Positions 1 to 7,702 of a stretch of 8,891 nt of DNA are shown here, piece after piece. Made by a program: the position numbers and the translations under genes. Within the stretch, counting starts at the first letter, position 1. Each line of letters opens with the position of its first letter. This stretch comes from a bacterium. GTDB taxonomy: Bacteria; Bacillota_I; Bacilli_A; RF39; UBA660. Below the pieces are notes generated by a model, which saw nothing but the letters and a program-made list of their open reading frames with translations, was not told the origin of the DNA and did not search any database. The stretch is from the NCBI GenBank assembly GCA_029007685.1, contig JAQXIG010000147.1, forward strand, positions 1-8,891, given 5' to 3'.

Positions 1-1
1 A

Positions 2-1504
2 TATAATATTTTATTAAAAGACGATAAAAGCTATCCCTATATTGAATTAACTAACGAAAAATATCCCCGTCTTAAAATTGTTAGAAATATCAATCGTAAA
101 AAACACAAAAGTAGGTTATTTGGACCATATCCTAATGTAACCGCTGCCAGAAAAACCGTAAATATGTTAAATCGTATTTATCCTCTTCGCAAATGTGAAA
201 ACTTAAAAAAAGAACTCTGTCTTTACTACCACATCGAAGAATGTCTAGGATACTGTCAAAAAGAAGTTGATACAGAAAAACAAAACCGAATGATAGAAGA
301 AATTACAACTTTTTTAAAAGGAAACAGTAGTATCATTGTTTCTAAATTAGAAAAAGAAATGCTAAAAGCTAGTGACAACCTAAACTTCGAAAAAGCCTTG
401 GAGTTAAAAGATATGTTAAAAGATATCGATATCACATTAAGCAAACAAAAAATAGATCTAAACAAAAATTATAATTTTGATGTTTTTGGTTTCTATCAAG
501 ATAATAACTATCTATCCGTAGTAACTTTTTACATTAGAGAGGGACTCTTATTTGGTAAAAGAAGTGATATTTTCACGATTATTGATGAAGTAGAAGAAAA
601 TATGATTCACTATATCATTAAATTTTATGAAAAAAATAATCTTTTGCCAAAAGAAATTATCATTCCTGATAATATAAATAAAAAACTATTAAGCGATTAT
701 TTAAAAATAAAAGTCAGTTCTCCATCACGAGGAGATATTAAAAAATTAATGGATCTAGCTTGTGAAAATGCCAAAATCTTACTAGAAGAAAAATACGAAA
801 CCATCAAGACAGACGAAGAAAATCGTTTAAATGCTCAAGAAGAACTAAGAAAAATATTACATTTAGATAAATTAGAACGAATCGAAGCCTTTGACAATTC
901 TCATTTATTTGGAACTTTTTACGTCGGTGGTATGGTAGTATTCAATCATTTCCTACCAAATAAAAATGAATACCGTAAATTTAAAATATCAACAGATGTA
1001 AAAGATGATTTAAGTGCCATGAAAGAAGTAATCTACCGAAGATACTATAAAGTGCTAATGGAAGAAGTAACAGCACCTGATTTAATCTTAGTCGATGGTG
1101 GGGAAAATCAAATTATGGCAGCCAAAGAAGTGATACAAAATCTAAATCTATCCATTCCTATTTGTGGTTTAAAGAAGAATGATAAACATAAAACAAATAT
1201 TCTAATAAACCAAAATTTAGAAAGTATTTGGATGGAAAAAGACAGTAACTTATTTTTATTCTTAAATCGCATCCAAGATGAAGTACATAACTATGCGATT
1301 AGTTATCATCGTAATATCAAACAAAAAGGCACTCTAGCATCACTTTTAGATATGGCGCCAGGCATAGGAAAAGTCAGAAGAAAAGAATTATTGAAAAAAT
1401 TTGGCTCGCTCAAAAAATTAAAAGAGGCATCCTTGACAGAGTTAGAAACTGTCTTAACTCATGAGGTTGCCTTAAAATTTATGGACTATTTAAAAGATTT
1501 ATAG
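2..1504 (+). CDS. uvrC: UvrABC excinuclease subunit C, 5' end cut off by the window
   Basis: UvrC makes the two incisions around a bulky DNA lesion after UvrA/UvrB loading. The reading frame is open from the first complete codon at 2, and the earliest residues (YNILLKDD) match the end of the GIY-YIG region. About 90 N-terminal residues, including most of that 3'-incision nuclease, therefore lie outside the window; the ATG at 164 is internal. Next come a UVR (UvrB-binding) motif around 326-430 (SKLEKEML...NFEKALELKD) and the RNase H-like 5'-incision domain. That domain has its expected acidic residues and His: FDNSH (Asp codon 893-895), DDLSAM (1004-1009), VDGG (1094-1096) and DEVHNYA (His codon 1286-1288). 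A C-terminal helix-hairpin-helix pair follows (APGIGKVRRKELLKKFGS, about 1354-1410). All visible catalytic positions are intact, so it should be functional. It ends with TAG, and no neighbour is coupled to it. Confidence 0.97.
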   Translation, partial: YNILLKDDKSYPYIELTNEKYPRLKIVRNINRKKHKSRLFGPYPNVTAARKTVNMLNRIYPLRKCENLKKELCLYYHIEECLGYCQKEVDTEKQNRMIEEITTFLKGNSSIIVSKLEKEMLKASDNLNFEKALELKDMLKDIDITLSKQKIDLNKNYNFDVFGFYQDNNYLSVVTFYIREGLLFGKRSDIFTIIDEVEENMIHYIIKFYEKNNLLPKEIIIPDNINKKLLSDYLKIKVSSPSRGDIKKLMDLACENAKILLEEKYETIKTDEENRLNAQEELRKILHLDKLERIEAFDNSHLFGTFYVGGMVVFNHFLPNKNEYRKFKISTDVKDDLSAMKEVIYRRYYKVLMEEVTAPDLILVDGGENQIMAAKEVIQNLNLSIPICGLKKNDKHKTNILINQNLESIWMEKDSNLFLFLNRIQDEVHNYAISYHRNIKQKGTLASLLDMAPGIGKVRRKELLKKFGSLKKLKEASLTELETVLTHEVALKFMDYLKDL

Positions 1505-1536
1505 TAGAGCAGCAAAATAGATGAATGGAATAAAAT

Positions 1537-1570
1537 AAACTAAAGATACGAAATAAAAACTTAGTTTTTT
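1537..1570 (+). terminator. possible weak terminator of uvrC
   Basis: AAACTAA (1537-1543) can pair with TTAGTTT (1561-1567). Alternatively AAAAAC (1555-1560) can fold on GTTTTT (1564-1569) with a TTA loop. Both end in a run of six T. The stems are AT-only or nearly so and therefore weak. The position just after uvrC is what makes the call plausible. Confidence 0.35.
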
Positions 1571-1736
1571 ATGGCATTGAAATGATGAGGCAGGTTCACC
1601 CATTAACCTTTGTTTTACATAGATCATGAAGCTAGCAAATATTAGGTATTTTTAATAATCACTTTTCATTATTTCTTTAGATCAATTAAGATAAAAAAGG
1701 AATCATCATACGATTAAAACAATTCAAAATGGATTA

Positions 1737-1765
1737 TTGCCTTTTAAGAGAAAATATGATATTAT
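1737..1765 (+). promoter_or_regulatory. sigma-A type promoter for the unknown gene at 1829
   Basis: TTGCCT (1737-1742, 4 of 6 to TTGACA) and TATTAT (1760-1765, 5 of 6 to TATAAT) are separated by exactly 17 bases. Transcription would start near 1772, giving a leader of about 57 bases. This lets the following gene be expressed independently of uvrC. Confidence 0.55.
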
Positions 1766-1828
1766 CTACAAATAACAAAAAGCTCACCAATAAATTTTCA
1801 AAATAGTAAAACGAAAAAGGAGATAACA

Positions 1829-3274
1829 ATGTTAAAAGTATCAGAGAAAAAGTTAGGAATATCATATGAATTAATAGCAGATTTAATCAAGAAAGATAAT
1901 GCGTTGTCAGATGGATTATCGCGTGTAAAACAGCTTTTTGCAGATATAACAGAGGAAAAAATAAAAAAAACGGGAAAAGAAATTCTAAATAATAATTTGG
2001 TAACAGAATTTAAAGATTTTTTAATTCAAGATAAAGAAAGCATACTTAACTATTACATTCGCAAATTCGGTGATGAAGAAGAAACGGACATTTATGTATC
2101 AAATTATTTGAAAACTACGGTAGCAGAGTTAAAACAAAGTTATGAGAAAGCAGAAAAATGCCATTTTTGCTCTGATCTGCTCAAACAAAAATATAAGAAC
2201 TGGATGGAAATCCAAGATATGGCGAATCAATATATTATATTTGTCAAAAAAAGCAGCTTAGAAGCACAAATAGAAGTAATTATAGATCACCATAAAGAAA
2301 CAAGTTTTAGTAATTTTCAAAAAGCATTTTTGAATCTAGAATACATTTTAAGAAACCCACAATATGACTACCGCAATTTCTGCAACGATGTTAAGAATTT
2401 TTATAGTAGTGATAGAATGCCATATAGTAAATTATACATTTCAAATTGGGGAATTCGAAGATACTGGTTTTATATGCGAGAATGCTCAGAATACTATATA
2501 AATCTAGCTAAAAAATTATATGGAGTAGAAAGCAAAGAATATAAAGAAATCATTGAAAAACAACAACAATTTTTAAATCTATATCAAGACAGATGGGAAG
2601 ATTATATTGAATCACAGAAAATACAGCAAGCAGGGGGATTAAAAGGAAAACAACAACTTGCATTAAATACACTAAGAGAATACTTACAAGTTTTAAACAA
2701 TATGAGTATAGATAATTTTTGTAGAAAGAAAAACATTTCAGTCTCTACATTTGAAGAATATTTAGATATAATAGAAAGATGTGATCCTGAAATTTTTGAA
2801 CAATATCATGCATTATTAAATCATAAACAGAGCAGTACCTATGCGATACTAAAATCTAAAATACTAGAGATAGCAAAACTATTACAAGATGGGGTAGTGG
2901 AGGAGAATAATGTAACTAGAGAATTTAATATGCTTGACTATTTTAGAATTACAAAACTCGACTACGGACAATTCATTAGACTTGCTAGTAGCATATGTAC
3001 TACAGATCAATTTAGAAGCATTCGTACTTTTATTGCCAAAAACAAGCCCATACCTCTAAATATTAAAGAAGAGTTAGCCGCTAAAACAATTGTAGCAGGA
3101 CGCGAAGTTACCACCGAAGAAAAACTAACCATTTTAGAGTACATGAAAAAAAATCATTTACCGATGTATATAAAGGTTTATAATTTAGTAAAAAAAGAGT
3201 ATTTGGACGGAAAGATAGTTCTAGAAACAAAAGAAAACGTAAATCAAAAAACGATGTCATACCCAAATTCATGA
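1829..3274 (+). CDS. unrecognised 481-residue protein with helix-turn-helix-like segments
   Basis: I do not recognise the family. The start is well supported: AAAGGAG lies a few bases before ATG, and a sigma-A promoter lies upstream. The product is soluble, highly charged and mostly helical, with no signal peptide or membrane segment. Residues about 287-325 (MSIDNFCRKKNISVSTFEEYL) look like a helix-turn-helix. Similar openings recur at 180-185 (DYRNFC) and 378-383 (DYGQFI), so the protein may be built of degenerate copies of one helical module. The C-terminal stretch from about 424 (GREVTTEEKLTILEYMKK) also looks like a small helical domain. CHFC at 111-114 is a lone CxxC and not enough for a zinc site. 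Codons ending in A (ATA, GCA) seem commoner than in mutL or miaA. The gene has its own promoter and terminator between two repair genes, which fits a lineage-specific insertion. DNA binding is inference from the HTH-like segment only. Confidence 0.88.
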   Translation: MLKVSEKKLGISYELIADLIKKDNALSDGLSRVKQLFADITEEKIKKTGKEILNNNLVTEFKDFLIQDKESILNYYIRKFGDEEETDIYVSNYLKTTVAELKQSYEKAEKCHFCSDLLKQKYKNWMEIQDMANQYIIFVKKSSLEAQIEVIIDHHKETSFSNFQKAFLNLEYILRNPQYDYRNFCNDVKNFYSSDRMPYSKLYISNWGIRRYWFYMRECSEYYINLAKKLYGVESKEYKEIIEKQQQFLNLYQDRWEDYIESQKIQQAGGLKGKQQLALNTLREYLQVLNNMSIDNFCRKKNISVSTFEEYLDIIERCDPEIFEQYHALLNHKQSSTYAILKSKILEIAKLLQDGVVEENNVTREFNMLDYFRITKLDYGQFIRLASSICTTDQFRSIRTFIAKNKPIPLNIKEELAAKTIVAGREVTTEEKLTILEYMKKNHLPMYIKVYNLVKKEYLDGKIVLETKENVNQKTMSYPNS

Positions 3275-3284
3275 TAAAATAACA

Positions 3285-3310
3285 AAAAGATTAAATGATT
3301 AAAATCTTTT
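3285..3310 (+). terminator. AT-rich hairpin just after the unknown gene
   Basis: AAAAGATT (3285-3292) is complementary to AATCTTTT (3303-3310) across a 10-base loop, starting 11 bases after the TGA stop. The stem has a single G-C pair and its T run lies inside the stem. It is at best an auxiliary terminator or 3'-end stabiliser ahead of the better one at 3346. Confidence 0.35.
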
Positions 3311-3345
3311 ACCATCTTCGTGATTTAAAATTCAAATGAATACTT

Positions 3346-3372
3346 AGTGCTAATTTTTAGCACTTTTTCTTT
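3346..3372 (+). terminator. intrinsic terminator between the unknown gene and mutL
   Basis: AGTGCTAA (3346-3353) pairs perfectly with TTAGCACT (3357-3364) around a TTT loop and is followed by TTTTCTTT. It separates transcription of the unknown gene from mutL. Its T tail runs directly into the mutL -35 box. Confidence 0.75.
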
Positions 3373-3398
3373 GATCACGCACCAAAATACTTTATAAT
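3371..3398 (+). promoter_or_regulatory. promoter of the mutL operon
   Basis: TTGATC (3371-3376, 4 of 6) and a perfect TATAAT (3393-3398) are separated by 16 bases. Transcription would start near 3405, with a leader of about 17 bases carrying GGGGTGAT (3411-3418), a strong ribosome binding site five to six bases before the mutL ATG. The -35 box overlaps the tail of the preceding terminator. Confidence 0.7.
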
Positions 3399-3421
3399 AA
3401 TAAATAGAATGGGGTGATGTT

Positions 3422-5218
3422 ATGAGTAAAATTCACATTATGGATGAGATTCTAGCCAATAAAATAGCTGCTGGGGAAGTAGTCGAAAAATGCATGAACG
3501 TGGTAAAAGAATTAGTAGAAAATGCGATCGATGCTCAAAGTACAGAAATTAAAATTGAACTTCAAGACTCTGGAGTAAAAGAAATTAAAGTAACAGATAA
3601 TGGAGTAGGAATGGACCAAGAAGATGCCATCTTAGCATTTTCAAGACACGCAACCAGCAAATTATTAGAAGAAGATGACTTATATAGTATCAACAGCTTA
3701 GGATTTCGTGGCGAAGCCCTACCATCTATTGCTTCCGTTTCTAATGTTACCTTACAAACAAGTAATGGCATAACAGGAACTGAACTAAATATCAATGGTG
3801 GTAAATTAATTCATGTTAGATCTAGCGAATTGCGAAAAGGAACTTCTATTTTAGTCAAGGACTTATTCTATAATACTCCTGTGCGTTTAAAATACTTAAA
3901 AAGCCTTTATACAGAGTTAGCTTACATTACTGAATACATCAATAAAATGGCCTTAAGCTATCCTAATATTAAGTTTATTGTAACCAACAACAATAAAGTA
4001 TTACTAAATACCGATGGTAGCAATCGTTTGCTAAAAGTCATCAACGATATTTATGGCCTAACGGTAACTAAAAAGATGATTGAAATCAAAGGAGAAAACG
4101 ATGATTACCAAGTACAAGGTTATATCTCATATCCAGAGCTAATGAAGAGTAATAAAAATTCTATTACTACTTTAGTAAATGGCAGAGTAATTAAAAATAA
4201 CGATTTGATTCGCTCTATTGTTGATAGTTATCACACCTATATTCCGCAAGATAAATATCCTATTATCGTTTTAAAAATAGAAGTAGATCCCATCTTAATA
4301 GACGTTAACATTCATCCAACTAAAATGGATATCAAATTTTCTAAGTTTGATACCTTAAAAGAATTGATAACCAGCTTAATTACCAACCAACTAGAAAAAT
4401 TAACATTAATACCCGACGCTGCGTTAGAAACTAAAACGGAAGGAAACAATACCAAAATAAGCACCAATTATAGCCCAAAAATATATGAAGAATTTGATAT
4501 CAACAAAAAGAAAGAAGAATTCGAAAACTTTGAAAAAATAGTTCTATCACTAGAAAGTGATAACTATGAAATCAAAGAACCTACTTCAAACTACCCCAAA
4601 GAACCAGAAATAAAACCAGATCACGCAGAAGTAGAACGAATTAAAAAGATGTATCCAGTAGGATTAGTTCATGGTACTTACATTATAGCCGAAAATGAAG
4701 AAGGAATGTTTCTAATCGATCAACATGCTGCTAACGAACGTATAAATTATGAATATTATTTAGAGGAACTAAGTAATCCACTTCCCAATAAAACGGACTT
4801 ATTAGTACCTATCACCCTAGAGTTTCCTAGCAACGAATACATTATCTTAAAAGAAAATTTTGATATTTTAACTGATCTAGGATTTGATTTGGATGAATTC
4901 GGTTTTCAAACCATTGTGATTCGTGCCATCCCTATTTGGTTAATGAAAAGCAATACAGAACAAGCCGTTCGTAAAATCTTAGATATTATCATCACTAAAG
5001 AAAACTTTAAATTAGATAAATTCTTAGATCATATCGCAGCTACAGTTGCTTGTAAAGCCTCAATCAAAGCCAATGATCATATCACCCAAAACGATATGGA
5101 AGTTTTATTAGAACGACTACGTGCTTGTAAAAATCCTTTTACCTGTCCCCATGGCAGACCAACCATCATCACATATTCAAAATACGATTTAGAAAAATTA
5201 TTCAAACGATCTATGTAA
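3422..5218 (+). CDS. mutL: DNA mismatch repair protein MutL, endonuclease-type
   Basis: MutL couples mismatch recognition by MutS to strand removal. The N-terminal GHKL ATPase is complete: KIAAGEVVE (14-22), the catalytic-Glu motif KELVENAIDA (29-38, Glu33), DNGVGM (59-64), ATSKL (77-81) and the family signature GFRGEAL (94-100). A poorly conserved linker of roughly residues 335-400 follows. The C-terminal dimerisation domain carries the metal-dependent nicking motifs DQHA-x2-E-x4-E (from Asp433), ACKASIKA (543-550) and CPHGRP (575-580). These mark MutL of organisms without MutH, where MutL itself nicks the new strand. The usual ERPASVVKEL is EKCMNVVKEL here, a change next to the active site and not of a catalytic residue. 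At 598 residues the length is normal. mutS is not adjacent. It heads a probable operon with the next two genes. Confidence 0.98.
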   Translation: MSKIHIMDEILANKIAAGEVVEKCMNVVKELVENAIDAQSTEIKIELQDSGVKEIKVTDNGVGMDQEDAILAFSRHATSKLLEEDDLYSINSLGFRGEALPSIASVSNVTLQTSNGITGTELNINGGKLIHVRSSELRKGTSILVKDLFYNTPVRLKYLKSLYTELAYITEYINKMALSYPNIKFIVTNNNKVLLNTDGSNRLLKVINDIYGLTVTKKMIEIKGENDDYQVQGYISYPELMKSNKNSITTLVNGRVIKNNDLIRSIVDSYHTYIPQDKYPIIVLKIEVDPILIDVNIHPTKMDIKFSKFDTLKELITSLITNQLEKLTLIPDAALETKTEGNNTKISTNYSPKIYEEFDINKKKEEFENFEKIVLSLESDNYEIKEPTSNYPKEPEIKPDHAEVERIKKMYPVGLVHGTYIIAENEEGMFLIDQHAANERINYEYYLEELSNPLPNKTDLLVPITLEFPSNEYIILKENFDILTDLGFDLDEFGFQTIVIRAIPIWLMKSNTEQAVRKILDIIITKENFKLDKFLDHIAATVACKASIKANDHITQNDMEVLLERLRACKNPFTCPHGRPTIITYSKYDLEKLFKRSM

Positions 5219-5242
5219 AAAAGTATGAATAAAAAATTATAT

Positions 5243-5265
5243 TATAATAAGAACTAAAAAAGGAG
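5243..5265 (+). promoter_or_regulatory. possible internal -10 box and ribosome binding site before the 206-residue gene
   Basis: The 54-base gap after mutL contains a perfect TATAAT (5243-5248) but no recognisable -35 and no extended -10 TG, so an internal promoter is doubtful. AGGAG (5261-5265), seven bases before ATG 5273, is a clear ribosome binding site and fixes that start. No terminator follows mutL, which favours read-through. Confidence 0.35.
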
Positions 5266-5272
5266 AACTACT

Positions 5273-5893
5273 ATGGCCAATGAATTATTAAAAAGATTTG
5301 TAAACGAAATAAAAAGAGACTCATCACATTATCACTTTTATCTAGAACACCCCATGATCATTCACGAAGAATTTCAAAGATTTGTTAAAAATCAAGAGAA
5401 AAATAACGAATACTTTGCTAAACTAATCAAAAGACATCATTTTATCAAAACCAATGATCATATCATCGAAACCCAAATTTCCGAAAATATAGCCAGTATT
5501 TCTGACTCTCTAACCAATAAAAACAAACATCAAATTATTTGTAAATACGGAGTAGTAAAAACACCAAAACCCCTAGAACTATTACTTACCAGTCAAAGCT
5601 GTTATCTAACAAATGGTATTTACGAATATACTGATGAAATCTATAGACAAATCATTCACCATGCATTCGGAAGCAAACCTAGTTTCATTATTGGAGCAAT
5701 CGATCGTATTCATTATCAAGAAGTAGAAGGTATCATGACCAAAATCAATTCCATTTTTTTCGAAGAAAACAAAAAAAGAATTCAACTAATTCAAAAAGAG
5801 CTACACAAACGTCATATTCCGGTAACAGTTTACAAGGAAAATACCCAGAGGCATAATATTTACATGTTAGTACATAGAGGAGACCGAAAATGA
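5273..5893 (+). CDS. unrecognised 206-residue protein coupled to miaA
   Basis: I cannot assign a family. The product is soluble, without a signal peptide or membrane segment, and unusually rich in histidine (SHYHFYLEH near the N-terminus, then KRHHF, IIHHAF and KRHIPV). The first half is probably helical. The second half alternates strands and helices: SFIIGAID, then a long charged helix (ENKKRIQLIQKELHKRHI), then VTVYKEN and NIYMLVHRG. No classical nucleotide-binding or metal signature is obvious. Its TGA stop overlaps the miaA start as ATGA, and the miaA ribosome binding site lies inside this gene. The two are therefore very likely translationally coupled and made in a fixed ratio. Its place between mutL and miaA suggests a conserved lineage-specific gene, but co-transcription is not proof of shared function. 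Confidence is for a real gene, not a role. Confidence 0.87.
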   Translation: MANELLKRFVNEIKRDSSHYHFYLEHPMIIHEEFQRFVKNQEKNNEYFAKLIKRHHFIKTNDHIIETQISENIASISDSLTNKNKHQIICKYGVVKTPKPLELLLTSQSCYLTNGIYEYTDEIYRQIIHHAFGSKPSFIIGAIDRIHYQEVEGIMTKINSIFFEENKKRIQLIQKELHKRHIPVTVYKENTQRHNIYMLVHRGDRK

Positions 5894-6777
5894 TTATCGT
5901 AATTGTTGGTCCAACGGGAGTAGGGAAAACGAAATTGAGTATTGAACTGGCTAAACAATATCACGCCGAGATCATCAATGCTGATAGTATGCAAGTATAT
6001 AAAGAATTAAATATTGGAACTGCCAAAATAACTGAAATCGAAAAAGAAAACATTCCCCACCATCTATTTGATATTTGCGAGGTAGAAGATCCATATACAG
6101 TATATGATTACCAAAAAGATTGTCGAAGTGTACTAGATCATCTCTTAACCCAAAACAAAAATGTTATCATAGTAGGCGGAACTGGCCTCTACATAAAAGC
6201 TGCTTTATATAATTACAAATTCAAAGAAGAACCGGAGTTATCTACTTATGATCATTTATCGAATCAACAATTAGTTGATCAAATCAAAAGTTATCAAATA
6301 AAACCAAGTGCTCATATCAATAATCGAAAAAGATTAATTCGCGAACTAAACAAACTAGAAAACCATCTAACAACTGAAAAAAAAGGAGATCAGCCATTAT
6401 ATGACTTCCACATTATTGGTCTTACTACTGATCGTGAAAATCTATATAATATCATCAACGATAGAGTAGATAATATGATAAAAAATGGTCTACTAACCGA
6501 AGTGAAAACATTCTACGATCGTAATATTTATCCCAAATCTATTCAAACCGGAATTGGCTATAAAGAATTATATCCTTATTTTCGTAATGAAATATCGTTA
6601 GAAGAAGCAATCGCTAGAATCAAAAAAAATTCTAGGCATTATGCCAAACGACAATACACTTTTTTTAATCACCAATTACCAGTAAAATGGTTTGAAACAA
6701 ACTACCAAAATTTTACCGAAACAATCGCTGAAATCATAACCTATCTAGAAAACAGCAAAAAAGAAATTCCAGACTAA
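5890..6777 (+). CDS. miaA: tRNA dimethylallyltransferase (A37 prenyltransferase)
   Basis: MiaA transfers the dimethylallyl group from DMAPP to N6 of adenosine 37 in tRNAs reading UNN codons, the first step toward ms2i6A. The sequence shows the P-loop-like GPTGVGKT (7-14), the DSMQVY motif with the catalytic-base Asp32, IGTAK soon after, GGTGLYI (96-102, with the channel residue Thr98), the C-terminal GIGYKEL motif, and the tRNA-binding stretch SRHYAKRQYTFF. At 295 residues the length is typical. GAGGAG (5877-5882) lies seven bases before ATG and inside the preceding gene, which it overlaps by four bases (ATGA). The TAA stop sits exactly in the loop of the operon terminator. All expected catalytic residues are present. 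Confidence 0.98.
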   Translation: MIIVIVGPTGVGKTKLSIELAKQYHAEIINADSMQVYKELNIGTAKITEIEKENIPHHLFDICEVEDPYTVYDYQKDCRSVLDHLLTQNKNVIIVGGTGLYIKAALYNYKFKEEPELSTYDHLSNQQLVDQIKSYQIKPSAHINNRKRLIRELNKLENHLTTEKKGDQPLYDFHIIGLTTDRENLYNIINDRVDNMIKNGLLTEVKTFYDRNIYPKSIQTGIGYKELYPYFRNEISLEEAIARIKKNSRHYAKRQYTFFNHQLPVKWFETNYQNFTETIAEIITYLENSKKEIPD

Positions 6778-6795
6778 GTCTTTGGAATTTCTTTT
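6759..6795. terminator. bidirectional terminator between miaA and the convergent transglutaminase gene
   Basis: AAAAGAAATTCCA (6759-6771) pairs perfectly with TGGAATTTCTTTT (6783-6795). An inner GAC/GTC stem (6772-6774 / 6778-6780) adds three pairs with a two-base bulge, and the miaA stop TAA (6775-6777) forms the loop. The plus strand continues as ATTTTGC. The minus-strand transcript leaves the hairpin through a run of six T, so it can end both genes. The hairpin also overlaps the stop codon of the minus-strand gene (6794-6796). Confidence 0.85.
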
Positions 6796-7702
6796 ATTTT
6801 GCTTCCATATAAATAGTTGTATCAAAAAAATGTTGATCTGTATTTAAAGCGAACAACTCCTCCGTTGTAATTAGAAAGTAGTCATACTCTAAAACATCTT
6901 GCCCCGTATTCGTGATTGGATCATCCCAAGTAAGATCCAAATGAAGCCATTCATCATCTAGTTTTACCAAATTCCAAATATGATTTTCACTGGCTACCTT
7001 ATAATTCTCAACTCCAAAACGATCCAAAAATAATTTCATACTATCACTATAACCACCACAAATAGCATAATGTTCAATCAAAGCTCCATAAGCAGTATCC
7101 GATTGATATTTTTTTACTTTCTTATCACTTCGATTTTTATCATAAACAGTATGATTGATAATATAGTCATGAATCGTTTTAATTTTAGTTTCCATTGTCA
7201 TATCATCTGTAATATTTTCTTGAATAATCTGATCTACTACCTTTTCTAATTCGGCAATTTCGTAATCCGTATAATTACGAGTAACAGAAACTTGCACACG
7301 CCCTAAAGTATCAAATTCTGTTTCAATATTTTGAAATCCATTATAAACAGCTACAAAGTTATTAACAGAAGAAAGAAGTGTTTGATCTTCTGAAATACGA
7401 TTCACATCATCTAAACAAGTTGCATAAGAAGTAGGACAGTAAAAAGTAAATTGATCTACTCCAGAATTAAGAATGGTATAATAGATATTGATTAAATCTT
7501 GCTGATTTTGAGGTTTAAATTGATCAGTTGTCTGAACAAAAGCATACTCTTTCTCTTGAAAATAATCATTATAAGCTATTTCTATCGTTTCCCCTTTAGG
7601 ACTAAAACAAGTATCAACAATGGTTCGTACAATTCCATCTCGATACAAGAAACAAACCCCACCAATAACCAAAAGGACTACCAAATGAACCAATTTCCTC
7701 AT
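6794..7702 (-). CDS. membrane-anchored transglutaminase-like (papain-fold) protein
   Basis: One hydrophobic segment (about residues 3-20, LVHLVVLLVIGGVCFLY) after a short basic tip suggests an N-terminal anchor or uncleaved signal, placing the rest outside the cell. The C-terminal third is a transglutaminase-like core with a full triad: Cys215 in AICGGYS, His241 in ENHIWN and Asp256 in LDLTWDDP. Such bacterial domains act as cysteine proteases, amidases or crosslinking enzymes; the substrate cannot be told from sequence. The roughly 150 residues between anchor and core are not recognised. I choose ATG at 7702 (302 residues), because GGGTGA lies just upstream at the right distance. An in-frame GTG at 7711 would add three residues, but it is itself part of that ribosome binding site. 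It has its own promoter and converges on miaA. Confidence 0.9.
   Translation of the reverse strand: MRKLVHLVVLLVIGGVCFLYRDGIVRTIVDTCFSPKGETIEIAYNDYFQEKEYAFVQTTDQFKPQNQQDLINIYYTILNSGVDQFTFYCPTSYATCLDDVNRISEDQTLLSSVNNFVAVYNGFQNIETEFDTLGRVQVSVTRNYTDYEIAELEKVVDQIIQENITDDMTMETKIKTIHDYIINHTVYDKNRSDKKVKKYQSDTAYGALIEHYAICGGYSDSMKLFLDRFGVENYKVASENHIWNLVKLDDEWLHLDLTWDDPITNTGQDVLEYDYFLITTEELFALNTDQHFFDTTIYMEAK

Larger units (their letters stand above)
1505..1828. other. 324-base intergenic gap between uvrC and an unknown gene
   Basis: No gene is convincing here. The left part holds the weak hairpin after uvrC. The right part holds a promoter (1737-1765) and a ribosome binding site (AAAGGAG just before 1829) for the next gene. 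On the minus strand 1499-1651 is open without a stop and would encode a short hydrophobic C-terminus (SFYFVSLVYFIPFIYFAALL). Its ATG at 1627 has no ribosome binding site, and it runs through the hairpin. It may be the decayed tail of a membrane-protein gene or chance in AT-rich DNA. A small inverted repeat (AGGTT 1592-1596 / AACCT 1605-1609) has no obvious role. Confidence 0.6.

Noticed and set aside
164..166. ATG at 164 as the start of uvrC
   Set aside because: The same frame is open to the window edge and already encodes conserved UvrC sequence before this codon.
256..465. Open frame on the minus strand inside uvrC
   Set aside because: It lies wholly over a well-conserved uvrC segment, is Ser/Phe-rich as antisense frames of AT-rich genes are, and has no ribosome binding site.
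1592..1609. Small inverted repeat AGGTT/AACCT in the uvrC gap as a structured RNA or operator
   Set aside because: Only five pairs with an eight-base loop, which is expected by chance.
1505..1828. tRNA, T-box or riboswitch in the largest gap
   Set aside because: No cloverleaf, no conserved T-box sequence and no long GC-containing stem could be found.
3562..3795. Open frame on the minus strand inside mutL
   Set aside because: Shadow of the conserved MutL ATPase domain.
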